NCBI GenBank assembly: GCA_021776415.1
Contig: JAJFFY010000087.1
Location: 1 to 39,461, forward strand
Source of the DNA: Hyphococcus sp.
GTDB taxonomy: Bacteria; Pseudomonadota; Alphaproteobacteria; Caulobacterales; Parvularculaceae
Length of the DNA stretch: 39,461 nucleotides
Direction of reading: 5' to 3'
Numbering within the stretch: the first letter of the stretch is position 1; every line of letters begins with the position of its first letter. A model generated the notes under the pieces. The model made no database searches. It worked only from the letters and a program-made list of their open reading frames with translations, and was not told the DNA's origin. A program made the translations under genes and the position numbers. Below, piece after piece: positions 1-10,088 of the stretch.

Positions 1-236
1 CTCTTGATAGACGCAAGAAGGCGCGAACGAGCCGCCGCAGCAAGAGCGTCTAACTCAGAATCTTCAGCGCCGGCCTGTCCCTGCGTAGATAGTGGATCGA
101 TCATGTTCATTCAAGTATATAATCGCCATAACTTTTCACCAAATATAGGTTTCATGGCCAACTACCCTCTCAGAGTTGCAAAATCGAAGAATCGATTCGT
201 GTGGGGGTTGTGGGGAAATTACGTGGTTTCCTCTGC

Positions 237-370
237 CGTCATCCCGGATTCGATGCAGCATGCAATGCTGCTTCGCTGGTCCGGGATCTCTCGCAGCGGG
301 TTGGAGCATGCCGCTAGCGATCCCGTGCTAGCAGTGCATCACTTCGTGCTGCACAGCACACGGGATGACG
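237..370. repeat. Intergenic palindromic element
   Basis: The ends CGTCATCCCG (237-246) and CGGGATGACG (361-370) are perfect inverse complements. Smaller hairpins lie between them, for example GCAGCAT/ATGCTGC around 255-271. The CGTCATCCCG...CGGGATGACG outline resembles dispersed intergenic repeats seen in many alphaproteobacterial genomes. I see only this one copy in the window, so assignment to a repeat family is inference. Confidence 0.55.
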
Positions 371-588
371 ATGGTAGGAGGGGCGCCGGCGGGGGCTCTT
401 CAACGCAATCCGAAAGGCGCCGACGCCAAGCTTCCGCCGCCGCTCTCAAGACCCCTGAAATATCCCTGAAATAACCCGCCTCAACCCTTTGCAAAGCCTC
501 GCCAAGGCGTTTAAAACGCAGCGGATTTCGTCCGTGCGTGTGAGTCGCATTGCAAGCCGGGCGGATGCCAGTCATGCAGCGTTATCGG

Positions 589-652
589 TCTTGTTCTCGC
601 CTAATCTTGTTCCCGCTCATTTTTGTTCCCACCCAGTCTTGTTCCAACTGAG
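589..652. repeat. Four 16-bp imperfect tandem repeats
   Basis: Four units begin at 589, 605, 621 and 637, exactly 16 bp apart. Each carries the core T(C/T)TTGTTC followed by a more variable half. The array ends 48 bp before the nuoJ start codon. Regular spacing of about 1.5 helical turns could serve as an operator or could be replication-slippage sequence; nothing in the sequence decides which. Confidence 0.7.
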
Positions 653-700
653 TATCGAAATTTTCAAAGGTTGCCCTCATAGGGGTATTCAGCGTTTCTT

Positions 701-1339
701 ATGTCGATTGCCGGCTTTGCCTTTTTGTTCTTCTCTTTCGCCGTCATCGCTTCGGCGTTGATGGTGGTGGCGTCCAAGAACCCGGTCCATTCGGTGCTGT
801 TCCTGATTTCCACCTTTATCGCCGCCGCCGGCCTGTTCGTGCTCATGGGCGCTGAATATCTGGCGATGGTGCTGGTGGTGGTTTATGTCGGCGCGGTTGC
901 GGTCCTGTTTTTGTTCGTGGTGATGATGCTTGATGTTGATTTCGTCGAGCTGAAGCAGGGCTTTTTGCAATATCTGCCATTTGGCGGCGCGGTGGCGGTG
1001 CTTGTGGTTGTTGAATTAATTATGGTGGTCTCGGTCTGGGCGTTTCCATCCGACGCGGATCTGGCGCTCGCCCATCCCTCGCCGACGGCGGCGCAGACTG
1101 TCGCCGATCCCAACGGGCCGACCAATATCGAAGCTATCGGCCTCATTTTATACACCGACTACGTACATTATTTTCAGATCGCCGGGATCATCCTTCTGGT
1201 GGCGATGATCGGCGCGATTGTTTTGACCTTCCGCACCCGCGAGGGGATCAAAAAGCAGGACGCGGCCGCACAGGTCGGGCGCAAGCGCGAAGACGGGGTT
1301 GAACTTGTCGACATTCCAACCGGCCAGGGACTTTCGTAA
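701..1339 (+). CDS. nuoJ: NADH-quinone oxidoreductase subunit J
   Basis: Membrane subunit of respiratory complex I, which couples NADH oxidation and quinone reduction to proton export. The 212-residue protein has five hydrophobic segments. The third is the conserved stretch around residues 50-80 (GAEYLAMVLVVVYVGAVAV), the broken helix of the proton path in this family. The length is usual for alphaproteobacterial NuoJ. The ATG at 701 opens directly with the first membrane helix. A good Shine-Dalgarno is not obvious; AGGGG lies about 15 nt upstream. nuoK follows after 29 nt, so this is the first visible gene of a co-transcribed nuoJKLMN block. Confidence 0.97.
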   Translation: MSIAGFAFLFFSFAVIASALMVVASKNPVHSVLFLISTFIAAAGLFVLMGAEYLAMVLVVVYVGAVAVLFLFVVMMLDVDFVELKQGFLQYLPFGGAVAVLVVVELIMVVSVWAFPSDADLALAHPSPTAAQTVADPNGPTNIEAIGLILYTDYVHYFQIAGIILLVAMIGAIVLTFRTREGIKKQDAAAQVGRKREDGVELVDIPTGQGLS

Positions 1340-1368
1340 GCTGGGCCTTTCATAGGGACGTTTGATTG

Positions 1369-1686
1369 ATGGTAGATTTTGAGGTTGGGCTTGGCGCTTA
1401 TCTTTCCGTCGCGGCAATCTTGTTCGCGATCGGCATGGCCGGTATTTTTCTCAACCGGAAGAATGTCATCGTTATCTTGATGTCGATTGAGTTGATGCTG
1501 CTCGCGGTCAACATCAATCTGGTTGCGTTCTCGCAATTTCTTGGCGACCTCACCGGCCAGATTTTCGCTTTTATGGTGCTGACAGTGGCGGCGGCGGAAG
1601 CTGCGATCGGGCTTGCCATTCTCGTCGCCTTCTTCCGCAATCGCGGCGACATCGCCGTTGATGACGCCAGCTTGATGAAGAACTAG
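1369..1686 (+). CDS. nuoK: NADH-quinone oxidoreductase subunit K
   Basis: Small three-helix membrane subunit of complex I. From the ATG at 1369 it is 105 residues; a TTG one codon upstream is less likely. Two membrane glutamates that are essential in the E. coli homologue are present: E41 in [10 protein letters not shown] and E77 in [10 protein letters not shown], matching Glu36 and Glu72 there. It sits between nuoJ and nuoL, with 12 nt to the nuoL start, so co-transcription is near certain. Confidence 0.97.
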   Translation: MVDFEVGLGAYLSVAAILFAIGMAGIFLNRKNVIVILMSIELMLLAVNINLVAFSQFLGDLTGQIFAFMVLTVAAAEAAIGLAILVAFFRNRGDIAVDDASLMKN

Positions 1687-1698
1687 GGCCCCGCATCG

Positions 1699-3855
1699 AT
1701 GGAATCTTTTGTCGTCCTCCTTCCCCTGTTCGGCGCGCTCTTTGCGATGCCGGTTGGACGTGCCATCGGCCCGCGGGCGGCGGAGCTGTTGACGACAGGC
1801 TTCTTGTTGGCGGCGGCGGTGATCGCATGGTTTTTGTTATTCGACGTCACCTCGCTGATGGGCGACGATGGCGGCGGCGTGCGGACGATTGAGCTGTTCA
1901 CGTGGATATCATCGGGCGGCTTTAAAGCGGTCTGGGCGGTGCGGCTTGATGCATTGTCGGCAGTGATGCTGGTGGTGGTGAACTCGGTCTCGTTCCTCGT
2001 TCACTGGTATTCCATGGGTTACATGAAGGAGTATGGCGAGCAGCCGCGGTTCTTCGCCTATCTGTCGCTGTTCACCTTCGCGATGTTGACGCTGGTGACG
2101 GCGGATAATTTCCTGCAATTATTTTTCGGCTGGGAAGGCGTCGGCCTTGCGTCTTATTTGCTGATCGGGTTCTGGTTCAAAAAGAAGTCGGCCAATGATG
2201 CTGCGATCAAGGCGTTTATCGTCAACCGGGTTGGCGATTTCGGTTTCGCGCTCGGTATTGTCGCGGTGTTTTATGTGTTCGGCTCGGTCGAGTTTGACAC
2301 GGTGTTCAATGCGATCGCCGCAAACACGGATATTACCCCTTTTGGACAAAACGCCGGCGCGCCGATCCAGGCGCTGACGATCAATTTCCTCGGTAATGAC
2401 TGGCATGCGCTGACGGTGATCGGCGTGTTGTTGTTCATTGGCGCCATGGGCAAGTCGGCGCAGTTCTTCCTTCACACCTGGCTGCCGGATGCAATGGAAG
2501 GCCCGACGCCGGTGTCGGCGCTGATCCACGCCGCGACCATGGTCACCGCCGGCGTCTATCTGGTCTCGCGTTGCTCGGTAATTTATGAATATGCGCCGAA
2601 CGCGGCTGCGATGGTGACGCTGGTCGGTGCGGTCACCGCGTTTTTTGCCGCAACCGTGGCGCTGCTTCAGGACGACATCAAAAAAGTCATCGCCTATTCG
2701 ACCTGCTCGCAGCTCGGCTACATGTTTTTCGCCGCCGGCGTCGGCGCCTATGACGCGGCGATGTTTCATCTGTTCACCCATGCGTTCTTTAAAGCGCTGT
2801 TGTTCTTAGGTTCCGGCGCGGTGATCATCGCCATGCATCACGAGCAGGACATCAAGAAAATGGGCGGCGTGAAGGACGTTCTGCCGTTCACGCATATTTT
2901 GATGGTGATCGGCACTGTCGCGATTACTGGCGTAGGCATTCCGGGGCTCTATCTGTTTGGCGCGCCGTTTGGCGCTGCGGGTTTTGTCTCCAAGGACATG
3001 ATCCTTGAAGGCGCGTTTGCAGCGGGCGAGGTCGGACGGGCGTTCGGGTATTTTGCTTTCGTACTCGGATTGATGGCAGCGGTGATGACCGCGTTTTATT
3101 CCTGGCGGCTGATCTTCCTGACCTTCTGGGGCCCGAGCCGGGCGCCGGAGGCGGTTCGTAAACACCCCCATGCTGTGCCCGATGCGATGATGGCGCCATT
3201 GATCCCGCTGGCGATCGGCGCGCTTGTGGTCGGCATGGCGTTTTACGGTCAGTTTGTCGGCGACAACAAACAAGAGTTCTGGGGCGATGCGCTCTATTTC
3301 AAAACCGCCGCGCATGTTGAAGGCGCAGCTAGCGTTGATCATGCGGGTGCGGACGAAGCGGCGCATGGCGTCGTTGAGCATGCTCCGGCGGATACGCATG
3401 GCGGAGAGGCTGAAGTCGCCGAGGCAGGCGATCATGGCGAAGAGGGCGGCCATCATGTTCCGGGATGGGTTTTGTGGGCGCCGTTCCTGGCGATGCTGAC
3501 CGGCTTGTCTTTAGCCGCCAATCATTATCTGCGCGGCGATCCCTTAAAGCCCGGCATCTTGCGCGAAGGCGGGATGATCTACGCGTTCCTCAAGAACAAA
3601 TGGTATTTCGATGAGATCTACGACTATCTCCTGGTCAAGCCGGCGTTTCGACTTGGCCGGTTGTTGTGGCTAGAAGGCGACGGCAAGACCATTGATGCGG
3701 TCGGCCCCGACGGCATTGCCGCGAGCGTTGCGGCGGGCGCGCGGCGCATCGTCAAACTTCAGAGCGGTTATCTCTATCACTACGCCTTCGCCATGCTGAT
3801 CGGCATTGCGGTGTTCATCACCTACGTTCTGATTCGGGCGGGGGGCGGCCAATGA
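1699..3855 (+). CDS. nuoL: NADH-quinone oxidoreductase subunit L
   Basis: Largest antiporter-like membrane subunit of complex I, with the lateral helix at its C-terminus. The 718 residues contain the family core [18 protein letters not shown], with the conserved Glu of the proton channel, and the [31 protein letters not shown] region written here as [15 protein letters not shown] followed by [14 protein letters not shown] loop of about 50 residues near 537-588 is very rich in His, Glu, Asp and Ala, ending in GGHHVPGW. Its last codons overlap the nuoM start (ATGA at 3852-3855), which implies translational coupling. Confidence 0.97.
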   Translation: MESFVVLLPLFGALFAMPVGRAIGPRAAELLTTGFLLAAAVIAWFLLFDVTSLMGDDGGGVRTIELFTWISSGGFKAVWAVRLDALSAVMLVVVNSVSFLVHWYSMGYMKEYGEQPRFFAYLSLFTFAMLTLVTADNFLQLFFGWEGVGLASYLLIGFWFKKKSANDAAIKAFIVNRVGDFGFALGIVAVFYVFGSVEFDTVFNAIAANTDITPFGQNAGAPIQALTINFLGNDWHALTVIGVLLFIGAMGKSAQFFLHTWLPDAMEGPTPVSALIHAATMVTAGVYLVSRCSVIYEYAPNAAAMVTLVGAVTAFFAATVALLQDDIKKVIAYSTCSQLGYMFFAAGVGAYDAAMFHLFTHAFFKALLFLGSGAVIIAMHHEQDIKKMGGVKDVLPFTHILMVIGTVAITGVGIPGLYLFGAPFGAAGFVSKDMILEGAFAAGEVGRAFGYFAFVLGLMAAVMTAFYSWRLIFLTFWGPSRAPEAVRKHPHAVPDAMMAPLIPLAIGALVVGMAFYGQFVGDNKQEFWGDALYFKTAAHVEGAASVDHAGADEAAHGVVEHAPADTHGGEAEVAEAGDHGEEGGHHVPGWVLWAPFLAMLTGLSLAANHYLRGDPLKPGILREGGMIYAFLKNKWYFDEIYDYLLVKPAFRLGRLLWLEGDGKTIDAVGPDGIAASVAAGARRIVKLQSGYLYHYAFAMLIGIAVFITYVLIRAGGGQ

Positions 3856-5432
3856 TCGATAGTTTAGCCGACCAGCACTGGCTTTCGCTGCTGACCTTTG
3901 CGCCGCTGATCGGCGCCTTGTTCATCGTCATCTCGCGGATGATGGCCAAGAAGAACGACGACGGCGTCATCGCCGGGCCGGACCTTGAACAGGTCGAGAG
4001 CAATGCGCGGATAATTGCGCTCGCCTTTACCGTCGGCGCGTTCCTGATCTCGCTCGGCGTATTTGCGCTATACGACCGCTCGTTAGCGGGCTTCCAGCTG
4101 GTAGAAGAAGCCGCCTGGATCGGCGGCGGCATCTCCTACAAGCTCGGCGTTGACGGGATTTCGATCCTGTTCGTTTTGCTGACCACATTCATCATGCCGA
4201 TCTGCATTCTCGCCTCATGGGATTCCATCAAGTCGCGCGTCGCCGATTACATGATTGCGTTTCTGGTTTTGGAAACCTTGATGATCGGCGTGTTCTGTTC
4301 GCTGGATCTGTTTTTATTCTACGTCTTCTTCGAGGGCAGCCTGATCCCGATGTTTTTGATCATCGGCGTTTGGGGCTCCAAGGGCACAAAAGAATTTGCC
4401 GGGTTTACACTGCCGAGCCGGGTCTATGCGGCGCTGAAGTTTTTCCTCTACACGCTGATCGGCTCGCTCTTACTGTTGGTGGCGATGGCGTGGATGTATA
4501 AGCAAGCCGGCACCACCGACATTGTCGCCTTGCAGCAATTTGACTTCCCCGCCGGCGCGCAGAAATGGTTGTGGCTCGCCTTCTTTGCTTCCTTTGCAGT
4601 GAAGATGCCTATGTGGCCGGTCCATACCTGGCTGCCTGACGCCCATGTTCAGGCGCCGACGGCGGGATCGATTGTGCTGGCGGCGATTCTTTTGAAAATG
4701 GGCGGCTACGGATTTTTGCGGTTCTCGCTGCCGATGTTCCCGCTCGCCAGCGCCGACTTTGCGCCGTTCATTTACGCCCTGTCGATCATCGCCATCATCT
4801 ACACCTCCCTCGTTGCGCTCGCTCAGGAAGATATGAAAAAGCTCATCGCTTATTCTTCGGTGGCGCATATGGGTTTTGTGACCATGGGGATTTTCACCGC
4901 CACCAAACAGGGGATTGAAGGCGGTCTGTTCCAGATGTTGAGCCACGGCTTTATCTCCGGTGCGCTCTTCTTGTGTGTCGGCATTGTCTATAACCGCATG
5001 CATACTCGCGAGATCGCAGCCTATGGCGGGCTGGTGCACCGCATGCCGCTTTATGCGTTTTTGTTTCTGTTCTTCACGCTCGCTAATGTCGGGCTTCCGG
5101 GCACCAGCGGTTTCATCGGCGAGATCCTCGCCCTTGTCGGCGCTTTCAAGGTCAATAGCTGGATTGCGTTCTTCGCCGCCTTCGGCCTGATCCTCTCGGC
5201 CGCTTACGCGTTGCGGCTGTACCGTCAGGTGATGTATGGCGAGTTGGTCAAACAAGCCTTGATGTCGATCCGCGATGTTGATCGGCGCGAGCTTTTGTCG
5301 CTCGGCGCGTTGATGGCGTTCACGCTTTATCTTGGCGTCAACCCGGGACCGGCGCTGGATGTGTTCTCGCCCTCGGTCGATCTGTTGATGGAAAATTATG
5401 ATGCTGCGCTGGCGGCGGGAGCGTTGCGGTAA
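3852..5432 (+). CDS. nuoM: NADH-quinone oxidoreductase subunit M
   Basis: Second antiporter-like subunit of complex I, 526 residues with about 14 membrane helices. It shows the conserved channel glutamate in [20 protein letters not shown], the [20 protein letters not shown] lysine helix, and [15 protein letters not shown]. The start overlaps the nuoL stop by four bases, and its TAA overlaps the nuoN ATG (TAATG at 5430-5434). The tight packing indicates one transcript with coupled translation. Confidence 0.97.
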   Translation: MIDSLADQHWLSLLTFAPLIGALFIVISRMMAKKNDDGVIAGPDLEQVESNARIIALAFTVGAFLISLGVFALYDRSLAGFQLVEEAAWIGGGISYKLGVDGISILFVLLTTFIMPICILASWDSIKSRVADYMIAFLVLETLMIGVFCSLDLFLFYVFFEGSLIPMFLIIGVWGSKGTKEFAGFTLPSRVYAALKFFLYTLIGSLLLLVAMAWMYKQAGTTDIVALQQFDFPAGAQKWLWLAFFASFAVKMPMWPVHTWLPDAHVQAPTAGSIVLAAILLKMGGYGFLRFSLPMFPLASADFAPFIYALSIIAIIYTSLVALAQEDMKKLIAYSSVAHMGFVTMGIFTATKQGIEGGLFQMLSHGFISGALFLCVGIVYNRMHTREIAAYGGLVHRMPLYAFLFLFFTLANVGLPGTSGFIGEILALVGAFKVNSWIAFFAAFGLILSAAYALRLYRQVMYGELVKQALMSIRDVDRRELLSLGALMAFTLYLGVNPGPALDVFSPSVDLLMENYDAALAAGALR

Positions 5433-6874
5433 TGGGCATTTTCCAAACCCTGTCTTTCGCCGCACCGGAGCTTGTGCTTGTGCTCGGGGCGATGGCGCTT
5501 CTGATTACCGGCGTCTTTGCCGGCGATAAGTCCGCCAAGAAAATTGGCTATGGCTGCGTCGCTTTGTTGCTGGTTGCTGTGTTGCTGGTGTTGTTCTCGC
5601 CAACCGCGCCGACGGCGTCGTTGTTTAATGGCGCGTTTCGCATCGACGCCTTTTCGAGCTTCGCCAAGGTCATTATCTACCTTGCGGCGGCGCTTGCGAT
5701 TTTGATGTCGGACCAGTACTTCGCCAACGAAAAGTTGCGCCGGTTTGAATATCCGGTGCTGATCGTGCTCGCCGCCTTCGGCATGTCGCTGATGGTGTCG
5801 GCGACCGACCTGATCTCGCTCTATATGGGGATCGAGACCCAAAGCCTGGCGCTCTATATCCTCGCCGCGTTTAAACGCGACAGCCGCCGCTCGACCGAGG
5901 CGGGGCTGAAATATTTCGTCCTCGGCGCCTTGTCGACCTGTCTTCTCTTATATGGCGCGTCGTTGATTTACGGTTTTACCGGATCGACCTCGTTTGAGGA
6001 AATTTCCCGCATCGCCTCACTGGAAGGCGCTAATGTCGGACTTATCATTGGCCTCGTCTTTTTAATCTCCGGCCTCGCTTTTAAAGTCTCTGCCGCGCCG
6101 TTCCATATGTGGACGCCTGATGTTTATGAAGGCGCGCCGACGCCGGTGACGGCGTTTTTCGCCGCCGCGCCCAAGCTTGCGGGCATGGCGTTGTTTGCGC
6201 GCGTGTTGGTCTCGTCTTTTCCCGGCGCCCTGGATGACTGGCAGCCGGTGATCGCGATGATCGCGGTTGCATCAATGGCGGTCGGCGCGTTCTCGGCGAT
6301 CCCGCAAACCAATATCAAACGCCTGATGGCGTATTCTTCAATTGGTCATATGGGCTATGCGTTGATCGGCCTATCCGCCGGGACGGCCCAGGGCGTTAAA
6401 TCCGTGCTCGTCTATATGGCGATCTATGTGGCGATGACGATTGGCGCTTTTGCCTGCATCTTGATGATGCGCCGGCGCGGCGGGATGACGGAAAATATCT
6501 CCGATCTTTCCGGGCTCACCAAAACCAATATGCCGCTGGCGCTGATATTAACGGTGTTGCTGTTCTCGCTGGCAGGCGTGCCGCCAGCTGCCGGATTCTT
6601 CGGTAAATGGTTAGTGTTTTTCGCTGCGGTTGATGCCGGTCTGGTCTGGCTGGCCATCGTCGGCGTCTTCGCCAGCGCGGTGTCGGCCTATTATTATCTG
6701 CGCATTGTCTGGTTCATGTGGTTCGATGAGCCCGCAGAACCGTTTGAACGCGGCGCCGCTCCGGTTTTGCAGTTTGCTGCCTGGGGCTCGGCGCTTTTAA
6801 TGCTCCCGGTACTGCCGGTATTCATGGGACGACTGATCGAGTTTGCCGACCGCGCCGCGTCGGCGCTGTTTTAG
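5432..6874 (+). CDS. nuoN: NADH-quinone oxidoreductase subunit N
   Basis: Third antiporter-like membrane subunit of complex I and normally the last gene of the operon. The 480-residue protein has about 14 hydrophobic helices and the family stretches MGIETQSLALYILAAF, FKVSAAPFHMWTPDVYEGAP and KRLMAYSSIGHMGYAL, which contain the channel Glu and Lys. It overlaps nuoM by one base at the start. The biotin ligase gene begins 3 nt after its stop, so transcription very probably continues. Confidence 0.97.
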   Translation: MGIFQTLSFAAPELVLVLGAMALLITGVFAGDKSAKKIGYGCVALLLVAVLLVLFSPTAPTASLFNGAFRIDAFSSFAKVIIYLAAALAILMSDQYFANEKLRRFEYPVLIVLAAFGMSLMVSATDLISLYMGIETQSLALYILAAFKRDSRRSTEAGLKYFVLGALSTCLLLYGASLIYGFTGSTSFEEISRIASLEGANVGLIIGLVFLISGLAFKVSAAPFHMWTPDVYEGAPTPVTAFFAAAPKLAGMALFARVLVSSFPGALDDWQPVIAMIAVASMAVGAFSAIPQTNIKRLMAYSSIGHMGYALIGLSAGTAQGVKSVLVYMAIYVAMTIGAFACILMMRRRGGMTENISDLSGLTKTNMPLALILTVLLFSLAGVPPAAGFFGKWLVFFAAVDAGLVWLAIVGVFASAVSAYYYLRIVWFMWFDEPAEPFERGAAPVLQFAAWGSALLMLPVLPVFMGRLIEFADRAASALF

Positions 6875-6877
6875 CGC

Positions 6878-7624
6878 GTGGCGAGGCTTCCCTCAGGCGC
6901 CTATCTCGACATCTTCGAAACACTTGATTCCACCAGCCTGGAGGCGCGCCGTCGTGCGCCGCTTGGCGAGCCGGGGCCGCGCTGGATTATCGCCTTGCGC
7001 CAGACCGCGGGCTATGGCCGTCAGGGCCGCGCCTGGACCCAGGCGACGGGAGATTTTGCCGGCACGCTGGCGTTCAAGCCGCAAGCCGCCCCCAGCGCGC
7101 TCGGGCAGATATCGTTCATCGCCGCGCTCGCCGTCGCCTCGGCGATTGATGAGTTTGTCGACCCCAAAAAGCTCGCCCTCAAATGGCCCAACGACATATT
7201 GATCGACGGCGCCAAGGCGGCGGGCATCCTGCTTGAACATATGGGCGGCGCTGATATTAGCAAAGACGGGGCTGCGCTCCTGGCGGTGGGGATCGGCGTC
7301 AATATCGTATCGGCGCCGACAGACGTCGCCTATCCGACGGCGCGGCTTGTGGACCATACCGATCGTGCGCCGTCGCCGGCTGATCTTGCCGCGCGTATCG
7401 ACCATCATTTCTGGGCCTATATGAAAGACTGGCGGGCAAACGGGTTCGCCAATATCCGCCAGCTATGGCTGACGCGGGCGCGGGGGATCGGCGAGACCAT
7501 CACTGTCCGCCTGCCGAACGAGGAGCTGTCGGGGGTGTTTGAAGGTCTCGATGAAAGCGGTGCGTTGATATTGCAGTCTGGCGCGGAAAAGCGGATCATC
7601 AGCGCTGGCGATGTGTTTTTTTGA
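6878..7624 (+). CDS. birA: Biotin--[acetyl-CoA-carboxylase] ligase
   Basis: Attaches biotin, through biotinyl-AMP, to the lysine of the biotin carboxyl carrier protein. The 248 residues contain the biotinyl-adenylate loop [13 protein letters not shown] (about residues 41-53) and KWPNDIL near residue 101, followed by a small C-terminal domain. The N-terminal DNA-binding domain of E. coli BirA is absent, so it is a catalytic-only ligase rather than a biotin repressor. The start is GTG, 3 nt after nuoN. Its location between nuoN and coaX is usual in alphaproteobacteria. Confidence 0.93.
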   Translation: MARLPSGAYLDIFETLDSTSLEARRRAPLGEPGPRWIIALRQTAGYGRQGRAWTQATGDFAGTLAFKPQAAPSALGQISFIAALAVASAIDEFVDPKKLALKWPNDILIDGAKAAGILLEHMGGADISKDGAALLAVGIGVNIVSAPTDVAYPTARLVDHTDRAPSPADLAARIDHHFWAYMKDWRANGFANIRQLWLTRARGIGETITVRLPNEELSGVFEGLDESGALILQSGAEKRIISAGDVFF

Positions 7625-7650
7625 TCGCCCACGCAACAAGGCGAGCGCCC

Positions 7651-8433
7651 ATGCTTTTAGCTATCGATGTCGGCAATACTAATTCGGTTATCGCGCTTTA
7701 TGAAGGCGCCGATGCGGTGGCGGTGTGGCGCACCTCGACCTCGTCGACGCGCACGGCGGATGAATATGCGGTGTGGCTGTCGCAATTGATGGCGATGGCG
7801 GATTTTAAGCTCAGCGACGTTAGCGATTGCGTGATTTCCAATGTGGTGCCGCAATCGATGTTCCATTTTCGCAACCTCTCGCGGCGGTATTTTGGCAAGG
7901 AGCCGTACGTGGTCGGCGCCGGCAATATTCCGGGCGTCGAGGTCAGGATCCCTAAACCATCCGAGGCTGGCGCCGACCGGCTGGTCAATGCGGTCGGCGC
8001 GTTTACCGCCCATGGCGGGCCGCTGATCGTAGTCGATAGCGGCACGGCGACGAATTTTGACATCATCGGCGCCGATGGAGGTTTTGAGGGCGGGGTGATT
8101 GCCCCGGGCATCAACCTGTCGATGCAGGCGCTGCATGAGGCCGCCGCCCAGCTGCCGCGGGTGGCGATTGAGCGGCCTGAAAAAGTCATTGGCGGCGACA
8201 CGGTTGGCGCGATGCAGTCCGGCGTCTTCTGGGGTTATGTCGGTTTGATTGACGGGCTGATCGCGCGGATCAAATCAGAATATCCCGAACCCATAAAGGT
8301 GGTGGCGACCGGCGGCATCGCCGCTCTGTTTGAAGGCGCGACCAGCGCGGTTGATATTTTCGACCCTGATCTGACGATCCGCGGCCTGCACGAAGTTTAC
8401 CGTCGCCTCAAAGCTGCCGGGACCAAAGCCTGA
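7651..8433 (+). CDS. coaX: Type III pantothenate kinase
   Basis: Catalyses the first step of coenzyme A synthesis, phosphorylating pantothenate. The 260 residues show the phosphate-binding DVGNTN (D6-N11), the GADRL motif near residue 107 and DSGTATNFD near residue 128, all typical of the CoaX/ASKHA fold. I place the start at ATG 7651 because it is preceded by AAGGCGAG and opens with the DVGNTN strand; an upstream TTG at 7621 would add ten unconserved residues. The stop overlaps the start of rnj. Confidence 0.94.
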   Translation: MLLAIDVGNTNSVIALYEGADAVAVWRTSTSSTRTADEYAVWLSQLMAMADFKLSDVSDCVISNVVPQSMFHFRNLSRRYFGKEPYVVGAGNIPGVEVRIPKPSEAGADRLVNAVGAFTAHGGPLIVVDSGTATNFDIIGADGGFEGGVIAPGINLSMQALHEAAAQLPRVAIERPEKVIGGDTVGAMQSGVFWGYVGLIDGLIARIKSEYPEPIKVVATGGIAALFEGATSAVDIFDPDLTIRGLHEVYRRLKAAGTKA

Positions 8434-10079
8434 TGTCACATAACGAATTGGTGTTTTTACCGCTCGGCGGGTCCGGCGAAATTGGCATGAACATGAACCT
8501 TTACGGGTTCGGCCGGCCGGCCAATCGGCAATGGTTGATGATCGATTGCGGCGTCATGTTCGGCAATCTTTCAACCCCGGGTGTAGACGTGATTTGTCCG
8601 GACCCGTCCTATATTCTCGAAGAAAAAGAGGCGCTGCACGGTCTGTTGCTGACCCATGGTCATGAAGACCATATCGGCGCCGTGGCGCTGTTGGCGCCAC
8701 AGCTCGGCTGTCCTGTTTACGCAACGCCGTTCACCGCGGCGCTGGTCGCCCGCAAGCTTGCCGAGCAGGGCGGGGCGGGGATAGAGCTTAACATCATCGA
8801 CATGAATGAGCGGTTCGAGCTTGGCCCGTTCGATATTGAATATGTCACGCTCACCCACTCGATCCCGGAGCCGAGCGGCGTCATCTTGCGTACCGAACTT
8901 GGAACGGTCTTGCATACCGGCGACTGGAAAATCGACCCGGCGCCGACGCTTGGGCCCAAGGTGGATTCGAGCACCATCGAAAAACTTGGCGATGACGGGT
9001 TGCTGGCGATGGTTTGCGATTCCACCAATGTGTTGTCGTCTGGCACATCCGGTTCGGAAGGAGCGGTCAGAAAATCTTTGATCGAACTGATCAAGAAGCA
9101 AGAAGGCCGCGTTGCGGTGACGACATTCGCATCCAACCTGTCGCGGGTGGTGTCGATCTGCGAGGCCGCCGCCGCCGCTGACCGCAGCGTTTGCCTGCTC
9201 GGCCGGTCGATGTTGCGCATCGTCGAGGCGGCGCGCGAGACCGGGCTGCTGCCCGAGCATATGTCGTTTGTAGACCCTAAAGATGCCGGTCACTTGCCGC
9301 GCCAGAATGTGCTTTATCTGTGCACCGGCAGCCAGGGCGAGCCGCGCGCGGCGCTGGCGCGCATCGCCCGCGGCGATCACCGCGATCTGGTGCTGGGCGA
9401 TGGCGATACGGTGATCTTTTCGTCGAAGATTATTCCCGGCAATGAGCGCGAGATTTATACGCTGCAAAATGACCTGGTCGATCTCGGGGTGCACATCATT
9501 ACCGAGAAGGATGAGTTCATCCACGTCTCCGGTCATCCCTGCCGCGATGAGCTGAAGACTATGTATGGCTGGGCGCGGCCAAAAATTTCAATTCCCGTTC
9601 ATGGCGAGGCGCGCCATCTCGAAGAACATGCCGATCTCGCCTATGTGCTCGGTGTTGAAGAGGCGCTGGCGCCGCGCAATGGCGATCTCATTCGCCTAGC
9701 GCCGGACGGGCCGGAGGTGATCGACGAGGTGCCGGCCGGGCGGATTTATCTTGACGGTGATATTTTGATGGCCGAGGGCGCAGCGCCCATGCGCGAGCGC
9801 AAAAAACTTTCCCATGCCGGGGTGCTGGTGGTGTCCATCGCCCTCGATAAGCGCCACGCGCTGGCCGGCAATGCGCAGCTCTCAAGCGTTGGCGCTGCGA
9901 TCCAGGATGGCGCCATCCTCGCTGAAAAAATCGAAGACGCTATCCTCGCCATGCCCGAACAAAAGCGCCGCGACGATGAAGCCGTTGAGCTGGCGGTCAA
10001 ACGCGCCGCGCGGGTCTATTTCGACCGCAACTGGGGCAAGCGTCCGATCATTCAAACGCAAATTCATCGCTTGGGATAA
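8433..10079 (+). CDS. rnj: Ribonuclease J
   Basis: Metallo-beta-lactamase/beta-CASP ribonuclease acting in mRNA decay and rRNA maturation. The 548 residues carry the zinc motif H75-x-H77-x-D79-H80 (THGHEDHIGA), HTGDWKID near residue 162, the beta-CASP stretch FASNLSRV, and SGHPCRDELK. The length is normal for RNase J. The start codon overlaps the coaX stop (TGATG), which points to translational coupling. The next gene is on the opposite strand only 9 nt after the stop, with no clear terminator between. Confidence 0.95.
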   Translation: MSHNELVFLPLGGSGEIGMNMNLYGFGRPANRQWLMIDCGVMFGNLSTPGVDVICPDPSYILEEKEALHGLLLTHGHEDHIGAVALLAPQLGCPVYATPFTAALVARKLAEQGGAGIELNIIDMNERFELGPFDIEYVTLTHSIPEPSGVILRTELGTVLHTGDWKIDPAPTLGPKVDSSTIEKLGDDGLLAMVCDSTNVLSSGTSGSEGAVRKSLIELIKKQEGRVAVTTFASNLSRVVSICEAAAAADRSVCLLGRSMLRIVEAARETGLLPEHMSFVDPKDAGHLPRQNVLYLCTGSQGEPRAALARIARGDHRDLVLGDGDTVIFSSKIIPGNEREIYTLQNDLVDLGVHIITEKDEFIHVSGHPCRDELKTMYGWARPKISIPVHGEARHLEEHADLAYVLGVEEALAPRNGDLIRLAPDGPEVIDEVPAGRIYLDGDILMAEGAAPMRERKKLSHAGVLVVSIALDKRHALAGNAQLSSVGAAIQDGAILAEKIEDAILAMPEQKRRDDEAVELAVKRAARVYFDRNWGKRPIIQTQIHRLG

Positions 10080-10088
10080 ACGCCTCGC

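Larger units (their letters stand above)
1..700. other. Gene-poor stretch upstream of nuoJ
   Basis: No convincing gene is visible in these 700 bases. The open frame covering 4-474 has low-complexity Arg/Ala/Ser composition and runs through an inverted repeat, so I do not call it. A short open frame at 3-53 ends in a very basic tail (KKARTSRRSKSV then stop) and could be the end of a gene lying to the left, but this cannot be shown. The stretch holds a palindromic element (237-370), an 11-bp direct repeat CCCTGAAATA(T/A) at 453-474, and a 16-bp tandem repeat (589-652). In most alphaproteobacteria nuoI lies directly before nuoJ, so this spacer is unexpected; nuoI is not in the window. Confidence 0.5.

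Noticed and set aside
4..474. 156-codon open frame at the left edge
   Set aside because: Low-complexity composition, runs across an inverted repeat, and no family-like pattern.
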